Assembly (NCBI GenBank): GCA_003477045.1 | Contig: DMTS01000111.1 | Coordinates: forward strand, 1-12,604 | Length of the DNA stretch: 12,604 nucleotides | Reading direction: 5' to 3' | Source of the DNA: Candidatus Delongbacteria bacterium | GTDB taxonomy: Bacteria; UBA4055 | In this document: positions 7,489 to 12,604 of the stretch, piece after piece | Layout of the letters: every line of letters starts with the position of its first letter | Position numbering within the stretch: position 1 is the first letter of the stretch | The notes under the pieces: generated by a model | The model's database searches: none | Told to the model about the DNA's origin: nothing | What the model saw: the letters and a program-made list of their open reading frames with translations, nothing else | Translations under genes and position numbers: made by a program

Positions 7489-9660
7489 TGAATTAGGAAC
7501 AACAACTACGATCGTTTGTTCATACCTGAAGTAATTTTGTTTCGTTACAGTTAATATAACCTGCGTATCGTAAGGCTGCGGTACAATTGTTATACCCGTC
7601 ATTGATCCTGTGCCTGTACCTGTACCGATTATTTGTCCGTTCGCCACAAGAGCTATCTTAGCTCCAAGATCGGCCGAAACATAAGCGATATTATCGCTGT
7701 CGAAGATATCCTGATGATTTACCGTTAAATTCTGAGGCACTTCCGTGTAAACGACCATATAGGCATCGCCGTGAAGATGGAAAAGATAGTTGGTATCAAT
7801 TTTATTTACTGTGTTATAAGGCCAGCTTGAATAATCAAGGAAGTATTTTCCGCTGACGCTTGCGAACGCAGGCATGAATTCGTCATTGTTTGTTGGCGCT
7901 GCTCCGTAATCGTTCATATAATCAGGCCACATATAATCAAATGTTCCCCAAGTGTAGGCGTCATTCACGAACGAATAAGAAGTTTCAGAGGCAACAAGAA
8001 CGCCAAGGGCTCCTGAATTCTGCCCGTTGTATGTGTATCTGTGAAATTTTTCTGCGAAAACTTCTGAAGGATAATCAAAAGCCCCGCTCTGACAATTCAT
8101 AGAAAAAATAAATGTCGGAGTTGTATTTGTCAGCAGATCAATATCAGCAGAAACAAAATCAGGCTCACCCCATCCCAAATAAAATCCGTGATCTCTATGC
8201 ATAAGCATGAATGCGCCGCCGTTAATTGCATTTGCTACATCTGTGGCATCTCCGCCTGTCCACGCTCCCAGTTCCTGAGGCGTGGCCGGAATGTATCCCC
8301 TGCCTGAAGGTCCGAAATAGCTGGTTACCTGAGATGTGTTTGTTGCTATCGACCATGGATCTACGGTCGGATTTCCTTCATATATTTCGTTGATCCTTAC
8401 CGGAGTTTTTCCAAGCTCATTCTTCATATAACCGCCGACGGTTTCAGAACATATCTGGAACCATCTTTCTGTCTGCCATCCAAGAGCTGTGATAGGATTT
8501 TTATAAAAATTAACACTTGTCGGAGGATTTGTCTCATTATTTATTATCTTACTTACCATTGTCTGCAGATGAGCTTCTGTTTGAGCTGTCATCCTCGCAA
8601 ATGTTATTTCAGGAAGCGCTTTCCCGTCGGTAGTGATCACATCCGCATAAAAATTATCCGAAACGCAAGGATATGCTGTTGGTTCGTACGTCGGGGCATA
8701 TAAAGTACCGGCTGATCCGGAAGCTCCCCAGTCTGCCATCATCAGAACCGCTGAAGGCGGGGTATCCCAATTGTTGTAGGCGTTATTGACATAAGCTTCT
8801 ATAGCCGCTTCAGTATTTCCGCCGATCTGAGTTGTAGTAACCACTCCGGTTTTTATACCCTGTTTTGTACGGAATTCCTTGAGTTGATTTGCGTAATTGA
8901 TGAAGGTCGCATTATCCGGGCATATAATAATGTATTCGAATTCATCTGCTTTAGAGTCAGATATATTTTTATAGACCACATCTTCCAAAACTAAATTGTT
9001 CAATACGGCATTTTTCAATATTCTGTCCCATTCGGCATTCCTCAGCCTGTCCTCGCCGAAATGACCGCTACCGCCCTCAAAACTTACATCCACTTTAATA
9101 TCTCTGTAAACGATCAGCTCTTTAGTTACCGGATTATACTGGAAAGGAGTTATTCCAAGCATCACAACATCAAGCCCTCTGATCTTTGTAGGTTCGGACA
9201 TAATAACCGGAGAAGAAGGATAAAAAACGTCTTTTGAATAAATTTCGCCATTCTTTTTGTACTCCATAGGAGTTTTGTCTGAATCCCAGGGAATTTTTGG
9301 TGCCGGAGCCATATCTATGTTCTGATAAACTTCCTTTTTCATATCGCTTATCACATATCTTGCTTTAGCGCCCTGCGGTATGGCTATATACCTTGATGAA
9401 CCTGGGAGGTCAGGTGCACCTTCGTCATTCGGAAGAAACACTCCCGGCAGCTGAACTGTGGTAAAAGTTTCGCCGTTGATTTCCGCTTTAGCCATCTCGA
9501 ATTCGTTGACTGAATGAGTTACCGAAACACCTGAAAAAGATGATTTTGCAAGGCTGAAGCCTTGAGAACCCCAGCTGTCATCATACTTAACCTTTTGAGA
9601 AAATACCAACGCAGTCATTAAAACGACAGCCATCGTGATTAACTTAATTCTTTTAAACAT
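6166..9660 (-). CDS. Divergent gingipain-like C25 cysteine peptidase with HYDIN, split BACON-like and Fn3 domains
   Basis: This is a complete 1164-residue secreted C25 peptidase. A signal peptide covers about 1-21 (MFKRIK then hydrophobic, ending ALVFSQ). A C25-type propeptide covers about 22-235 and includes LPGSSRYIAIPQGAKARYVI. The catalytic domain covers about 240-625, with H491 in MHRDHGFY and C523 in FSMNCQSGAFDYPSE. A gingipain-type Ig-like domain lies at about 643-720 (VPQNLTV to QTIVVVV). The tail is a HYDIN/ASH-like domain (725-840), a BACON-like domain (about 842-872 resuming at 1026-1090) interrupted by a beta-sandwich at 875-1022, and an Fn3-like domain (1092-1164). The catalytic flanks differ strongly from RgpB and from the two neighbouring C25 proteins, so the substrate preference probably differs. 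The tail is paralogous to that of the gene upstream. The start at 9660 is preceded by a long purine tract (GGAGAGGGAG). Its promoter is at 9757-9785 and its terminator is just past the stop, so it is monocistronic. Confidence 0.94.
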   Translation of the reverse strand: MFKRIKLITMAVVLMTALVFSQKVKYDDSWGSQGFSLAKSSFSGVSVTHSVNEFEMAKAEINGETFTTVQLPGVFLPNDEGAPDLPGSSRYIAIPQGAKARYVISDMKKEVYQNIDMAPAPKIPWDSDKTPMEYKKNGEIYSKDVFYPSSPVIMSEPTKIRGLDVVMLGITPFQYNPVTKELIVYRDIKVDVSFEGGSGHFGEDRLRNAEWDRILKNAVLNNLVLEDVVYKNISDSKADEFEYIIICPDNATFINYANQLKEFRTKQGIKTGVVTTTQIGGNTEAAIEAYVNNAYNNWDTPPSAVLMMADWGASGSAGTLYAPTYEPTAYPCVSDNFYADVITTDGKALPEITFARMTAQTEAHLQTMVSKIINNETNPPTSVNFYKNPITALGWQTERWFQICSETVGGYMKNELGKTPVRINEIYEGNPTVDPWSIATNTSQVTSYFGPSGRGYIPATPQELGAWTGGDATDVANAINGGAFMLMHRDHGFYLGWGEPDFVSADIDLLTNTTPTFIFSMNCQSGAFDYPSEVFAEKFHRYTYNGQNSGALGVLVASETSYSFVNDAYTWGTFDYMWPDYMNDYGAAPTNNDEFMPAFASVSGKYFLDYSSWPYNTVNKIDTNYLFHLHGDAYMVVYTEVPQNLTVNHQDIFDSDNIAYVSADLGAKIALVANGQIIGTGTGTGSMTGITIVPQPYDTQVILTVTKQNYFRYEQTIVVVVPNSGGDWAISSSNIPFGGVTVGGSSTQQFTITNSHATEYLIGDITTITAYSVELAAKDLKNTLHYVIPPSTSRVFDLIFAPTAEISYNGNITITSTDTNHVTSYVAVSGFGAYPNITLPALASSSAAPEASVLSSFNIGNTGTAGLNYSAMSKSYTGFQIPGTTYHSNDFQSGLIYTNSGAVSWATGTGGTWNGTTTCAALTAQGTGIMTSAAFSSSLGGGLYLDFDQTCTFVSGSSRKVEYYNGTAWVQVYYNNTLAVTDHQRIALPAAAANSQLRFTGVNTKAGPTTSSWKVDNITVSSDALPYSWLTISSPTAGTVASGGTNAINYTCSAAGLVVGIYNANVTIASDDPDEPSKVLPVQFTVSNTTLIPGTPSNVTTTVSGANLVIDWAVAADATSYDVYSSAEPYGTFTFVSNVATNQYTTTFTEAKKFWYIVAKNATK
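6595..7038 (-). other. Beta-sandwich domain nested in the BACON-like domain of the middle C25 protein
   Basis: Residues about 875-1022 separate the first BACON-like strand (SSFNIGNTGTAGLNYS) from its continuation (PYSWLTISSPTAGTV to IASDDPDE). The inserted part has a jelly-roll pattern reminiscent of cleaved-adhesin or MAM-like domains: GLYLDFDQTCTF, KVEYYNGTAWVQVYY, SQLRFTG and WKVDNITV. It is probably a binding module on the enzyme surface; the ligand is unknown. Confidence 0.65.
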
Positions 9661-9724
9661 CTCCCTCTCCTCTCTTAAACTTTTAATTTAATATTCTAAT
9701 CTACTTTCATTTCTGATTTGTCGC

Positions 9725-9749
9725 TGACTTATCTGTAAGGAGGGTAAGT
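9725..9749 (-). promoter_or_regulatory. Inverted repeat at the 5' end of the middle C25 gene's leader
   Basis: GACTTA (9725-9730) and TAAGTC (9744-9749) form a 6-bp inverted repeat around a 13-base loop, just after the predicted transcription start. In the RNA the loop contains CCCUCCUU, which is complementary to purine-rich Shine-Dalgarno sequence like the one before the ATG of this gene. It could be a regulatory stem or an operator, or simply chance; the stem is short. Confidence 0.3.
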
Positions 9750-9756
9750 CCCTAAT

Positions 9757-9785
9757 AAAATACTGATTTACTTGTAAATTGTCAA
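9757..9785 (-). promoter_or_regulatory. Promoter of the middle C25 gene (TTGACA, 17 bp, TATTTT)
   Basis: On the minus strand TTGACA occupies 9785-9780 and TATTTT 9762-9757, separated by exactly 17 bases. Transcription would start near 9750, giving a leader of about 90 bases before the ATG at 9660. The -35 box is perfect and the -10 box weaker than in the two other promoters here. The 187-base gap 9661-9847 holds this promoter, the upstream gene's terminator and an AT-rich leader; I see no gene in it. Confidence 0.72.
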
Positions 9786-9800
9786 CGATTATAAAATAAA

Positions 9801-9825
9801 AAAGCCGGCAGAACACGCCGGCTTT
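9801..9825 (-). terminator. Rho-independent terminator of the right-hand C25 gene
   Basis: A perfect 9-bp inverted repeat (AAAGCCGGC at 9801-9809 and GCCGGCTTT at 9817-9825) encloses a 7-base loop, 22 bases past the stop codon. Read on the minus strand the hairpin runs into TTTATTTTATAAT, a good U tract. It separates this transcript from the promoter of the next C25 gene, whose -35 box starts about 15 bases further on. Confidence 0.88.
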
Positions 9826-9847
9826 AGTAATGCTTTCCAGATATAAT

Positions 9848-11107
9848 TTATTTTGCGTTATCTGATGTAATGTAGTAGAAATATCTGCTTCCCGTCAGAA
9901 CATTTGTGTCCTTATAAGTAGTGGTTGCTGTTGTGCCTATCTGAGCAAATCCTGAATAAGGCTCGGTAGATCTGTAAACTCTGTACAGTGTCGCGCCTGA
10001 AACAGCATCCCAGCCGAGATTTACTTCTGAGGAAGTCGCCGTAACAACTGAAGTATTGGCAGGAGCGTCAGGGGTCGTGCTTCCTACAATAAAGTCAACT
10101 GCTATTACTTTCATAGATTCATCAGGATCGTCTGAACTAACTGTTATATTCGCTTCATATGTACCTGCGGCAAGTCCGGCTGAATTATAAGTCATGTTAA
10201 TTGTGTTTGTTCCTGATCCTGTTACTATCCCTGTTGTCGGGCTGTTGAATGTCAGCCATGTGTAAGGAATATTTTCCGCCGATGCGACAATGTTGTCGAT
10301 ATCCCAGTAAGCCGTTACAGCCTGAGCCCTTGTGGTATAGGCAGTAAATCTGACTTGAGTGCCCGCTGATTTAATCGGAAGTTCGATATGCTGCGCGGCA
10401 GTTGTTGCTGCTGTAGTATAATAAACCTCAACCCACGCGCTACCTGTGTAATATTCAACTTTTGCCCATGTTCCGGTTCTGACTGTTAAAGTTTGAGTAA
10501 AATCTAGATAAACAGGATTTCCTGCGCCCGATGTGTCAAACGATGGAGAAGTCAGCGTACATGTAACTCCGCTGCCTGTTGCTCTTGCCGCTCCCGAGCT
10601 TGCAACCCAGCCCGAATTCGTCCAGCCTGTTCCCGGGAAGGTAGAAAAATCGTTCTGAGCCCATGTTCCGCCCGGTACGAGTGCTCCTACATAGGCATTG
10701 CTCAGACTGTAGTTTAGCCCTGCCAGACCTGTGTTCTGAATATCGAATGAACCGGAAACGCTTGCTCCAGGTTCGCATGCAGCCGAAGTCGTTGATACCA
10801 CATTGATATCCGGATAAGCTCCGGTTCCAGATACCGCTATGTAGTTAGTCGCATGGCCTGTATCTGTTGAAGTAATAACTATATTTCCGCTGTAGGTAGT
10901 CTGGGCTACAGGTGAAAATACAAGGTCATATGTTTTTGAACTGTTCGGTGCAACAGTGTAAGTGAGTACATTTTTTGCTGCCTCGCCTACAGAATATCCC
11001 GTCACTGTCGTAATATCGCCCATCATATATTCAGTACTGTGAGAGTTCGTTATTGTAAACTGCATAGTCGAGTTTCCGCCAACTGTGACATTTCCGTAAT
11101 TCATGCT
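9848..11107 (-). repeat. Paralogous tail module, copy in the right-hand C25 gene
   Basis: This covers the HYDIN/ASH-like, split BACON-like and Fn3-like domains (visible residues 500-918). It is related to 6166-7488 in the next gene at protein level: compare VTVGGNSTMQFTITNSH with VTVGGSSTQQFTITNSH, and SGNIVITSTDT with NGNITITSTDT. The nucleotide sequence is also recognisably similar, for example around 11028-11092 against 7381-7443. It is a diverged duplication rather than a recent one. Confidence 0.85.
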
Positions 11108-12604
11108 TGTCTGGTTGTCGGAATAAGTCCCGCCTGTAGCTCCTGTACATAGTACATCAGCGTAGAAAGGTCTTTTAAATTGGGCTGTTATAACAAGTTT
11201 TCCGGTATTTCCGACAGTATATGCTGTCACAGGAACAACAGCTACGCCTGAACTGTTCGCTCTTGCTGCGCCGTGAAGAACTCCTGTCGCATCACCCATC
11301 GCTACATAAGCATAAGGAGTAGTTGTGACAGTGTAAGTTGTTACTCCGGGCGCGATCACGCCGTCATGTGTTGCCGTCTGAATGGCAGGTATTCCCATAT
11401 AAGGCATTAAAGACGGATCGCCGAATGTGTGATATGATGACCAGTAATCGTCTTCATAAGTCTGGTTGTTGTTGTCAACAGCCATAAGTCCGACATGCTT
11501 CATTGCACCCAAAGATGAATATCCTAAAGCCATAATTCCGTCGTACATTCCCGGATTTGCTACATCCAATGCCGGAGCAGGCTGTCCGTTAACATCCATT
11601 CCGACACCCATTGTAAGGTCTTCATTCCAGTAAGTGCTCATTGAGGCTCCAATGTAACCGACGGCACCTTTATTCGGTGCATTCAGTAATGCTTCGCCGA
11701 AACACTCTACAGTTCCGAATGACCCGGTTAAGCAGCAGTTTCCTACCATGATAGGATATTTATTTGCGTTAGTCATTGCATCAACATGAGCGTTAGTAAA
11801 ATTCGGGTCATAGAACATTGTGATATCGCCGTGCGCTGTATAGTTATAAAATGCTGCTCCGGCGGACATAAAGTTCCTGATCTCAAGATCTGCTGTTGAT
11901 GCGTCTGATTCACTCGACATATAGGTCTGTGAGTTTGCCATTCCGTGTGCTGCATTGAAATAGTATGTCCATCCGTAGTATATTTGAGGATCGCCGAAAG
12001 GTTCAGAATATGATGCATCAACTCCGGCAACACCCAGTGTATAGGTAAGATAATTCAGATCGGGAGTCGCAACTAAGAACTGCTCTTTCTCATACCATAA
12101 AGTTTTATTGACCTGAGCCGTCAGATCCGCTAAAGCTACAACTGAAAATCTTCCAACATACATTGAAGGTATCTTGTTCGTTGAGCTGGTCGCTCCCATT
12201 ACTCCGTAAAGGAGGTCTGATCTTGTAACACTTCCTGTTGATCCAAGCGGAGGATTGACTTCTGAAAGAACTCCGTATGTTCCGTCATGGTCGCCGACAA
12301 CAAGTACAAAAGAAGGTTTCGGGTTTAGGGTATTATACTGACCTTCTATCCAAGTATCATTTGTTGTAATTGTTGATGCGGCTGTAACATAGTTAACGAC
12401 AACATTAAAACCTTTCTCCTTTTTCCATGCGATCAGTCTGTTCAGGTCTGCGTTTCCGTTTAAACCGCTGTTTGCAAGGATCAGATATGTAATTGGATAA
12501 GTTGTAATATCAGCCTTGGTATCTAGAGGTTTGTAGTTTATCAGCTGCGCGTAAGCGCTTTCAAAGAAAGGTGAATATTCTGCTTTTGCGATCTCAGCTG
12601 CTCG
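9848..12604 (-). CDS. Gingipain-like C25 cysteine peptidase (N-terminus beyond right edge)
   Basis: The reading frame is open from base 12604 to the stop at 9848, giving 918 visible residues. The signal peptide and most of the propeptide lie outside; by comparison with the neighbouring gene roughly 200 residues are missing. The catalytic domain covers visible residues about 30-403. It includes VVGDHDG (102-108), the catalytic His (258, YNYTAHGD) and a double cysteine (290-291, VGNCCLTGSF). The second Cys aligns with the nucleophile of the gingipain ACVNG motif. HTFGDPSLMPY near 392-402 is a typical C25 end motif. After it come a gingipain-type Ig-like domain (404-484), a HYDIN/ASH-like domain (500-598), a BACON-like domain split into about 600-633 and 780-845 by a beta-sandwich (636-777), and a terminal Fn3-like domain (846-918) ending FYYITSDNAK. 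The Met codon at 12197-12199 is internal, because conserved C25 core sequence lies upstream of it. A strong terminator follows the gene. Confidence 0.92.
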   Translation of the reverse strand, partial: RAAEIAKAEYSPFFESAYAQLINYKPLDTKADITTYPITYLILANSGLNGNADLNRLIAWKKEKGFNVVVNYVTAASTITTNDTWIEGQYNTLNPKPSFVLVVGDHDGTYGVLSEVNPPLGSTGSVTRSDLLYGVMGATSSTNKIPSMYVGRFSVVALADLTAQVNKTLWYEKEQFLVATPDLNYLTYTLGVAGVDASYSEPFGDPQIYYGWTYYFNAAHGMANSQTYMSSESDASTADLEIRNFMSAGAAFYNYTAHGDITMFYDPNFTNAHVDAMTNANKYPIMVGNCCLTGSFGTVECFGEALLNAPNKGAVGYIGASMSTYWNEDLTMGVGMDVNGQPAPALDVANPGMYDGIMALGYSSLGAMKHVGLMAVDNNNQTYEDDYWSSYHTFGDPSLMPYMGIPAIQTATHDGVIAPGVTTYTVTTTPYAYVAMGDATGVLHGAARANSSGVAVVPVTAYTVGNTGKLVITAQFKRPFYADVLCTGATGGTYSDNQTSMNYGNVTVGGNSTMQFTITNSHSTEYMMGDITTVTGYSVGEAAKNVLTYTVAPNSSKTYDLVFSPVAQTTYSGNIVITSTDTGHATNYIAVSGTGAYPDINVVSTTSAACEPGASVSGSFDIQNTGLAGLNYSLSNAYVGALVPGGTWAQNDFSTFPGTGWTNSGWVASSGAARATGSGVTCTLTSPSFDTSGAGNPVYLDFTQTLTVRTGTWAKVEYYTGSAWVEVYYTTAATTAAQHIELPIKSAGTQVRFTAYTTRAQAVTAYWDIDNIVASAENIPYTWLTFNSPTTGIVTGSGTNTINMTYNSAGLAAGTYEANITVSSDDPDESMKVIAVDFIVGSTTPDAPANTSVVTATSSEVNLGWDAVSGATLYRVYRSTEPYSGFAQIGTTATTTYKDTNVLTGSRYFYYITSDNAK
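10274..10699 (-). other. Beta-sandwich domain nested in the BACON-like domain of the right-hand C25 protein
   Basis: Visible residues about 636-777 are inserted between DIQNTGLAGLNYS and PYTWLTFNSPTTG, the same place as in the neighbouring paralogue. Landmarks are YLDFTQTLTV, KVEYYTGSAWVEVYY, TQVRFTA and YWDIDNIV. The insertion therefore predates the duplication of the tail. Confidence 0.65.

Noticed and set aside
10536..10778. Minus-strand open frame of 80 codons in another frame
   Set aside because: It is wholly within the tail of the right-hand C25 gene, and the shared domain pattern with the paralogue lies in the other frame.
6166..11107. Recent duplication or assembly artefact
   Set aside because: The two tails differ throughout in nucleotide sequence and by small insertions, so they are an old duplication and not a repeated assembly segment.
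12197..12199. Methionine codon as the start of the right-hand C25 gene
   Set aside because: The same frame stays open upstream to the window edge and encodes conserved C25 core sequence (VVGDHDG, AWKKEKGFNVVV), and there is no signal peptide after this Met.
1..12604. CRISPR array, insertion sequence, tRNA or rRNA
   Set aside because: There are no regularly spaced identical repeats, no transposase frame and no RNA-gene structure; the window is almost fully occupied by the four peptidase genes.

Overview
This window holds four large genes, all read from the minus strand. All four encode exported, multidomain cysteine peptidases of the gingipain (C25) and streptopain (C10) families. In order of transcription (high to low coordinates) they are: a C25 peptidase whose N-terminus lies beyond the right edge (9848..>12604); a complete 1164-residue C25 peptidase (6166..9660); a complete 1165-residue C10 peptidase (2507..6004); and a third C25 peptidase that is complete at its start and runs off the left edge (<1..2324). 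I see no RNA gene, insertion sequence, CRISPR array or plus-strand gene. Intergenic gaps are only 161 to 187 bases, so no stretch over 300 bases is empty.

Each gene looks like its own transcription unit. The three visible starts have a perfect TTGACA -35 box, exactly 17 bases of spacing and an AT-rich -10 box (TAATAT, TAATAT, TATTTT), followed by strong purine-rich Shine-Dalgarno sequences. The two C25 genes on the right end in clear GC-rich hairpins with T tracts. No good terminator separates the C10 gene from the leftmost C25 gene.

All three C25 proteins keep the catalytic His-Gly and Cys motifs, but their catalytic heads are very different from one another. The two on the right share a closely related tail of about 420 to 440 residues: a HYDIN/ASH-like domain, then a BACON-like domain split by an inserted beta-sandwich, then a terminal Fn3-like domain. 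The C10 protein has the usual Spi inhibitory propeptide and catalytic domain, followed by Fn3-like domains interrupted by a cleaved-adhesin-like domain and a second large insert. None of the three visible C-termini carries a recognisable type IX secretion sorting domain. All end in an Fn3-like fold with a shared Y-x-[IV]-Y...P-Y motif.

The domain repertoire suggests a proteolytic, probably anaerobic or particle-degrading bacterium of the Fibrobacterota-Chlorobiota-Bacteroidota superphylum or a related candidate phylum. The TTGACA promoters and strong Shine-Dalgarno sites are unlike typical Bacteroidota, which use -33 TTTG and -7 TAnnTTTG boxes and rarely use Shine-Dalgarno sites. A lineage such as Cloacimonadota or Delongbacteria fits better, but this is inference. 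Together the genes look like a locus for digesting extracellular protein with several specificities, comparable in content, though not in order or regulation, to the gingipain and PrtT proteases of Porphyromonas.
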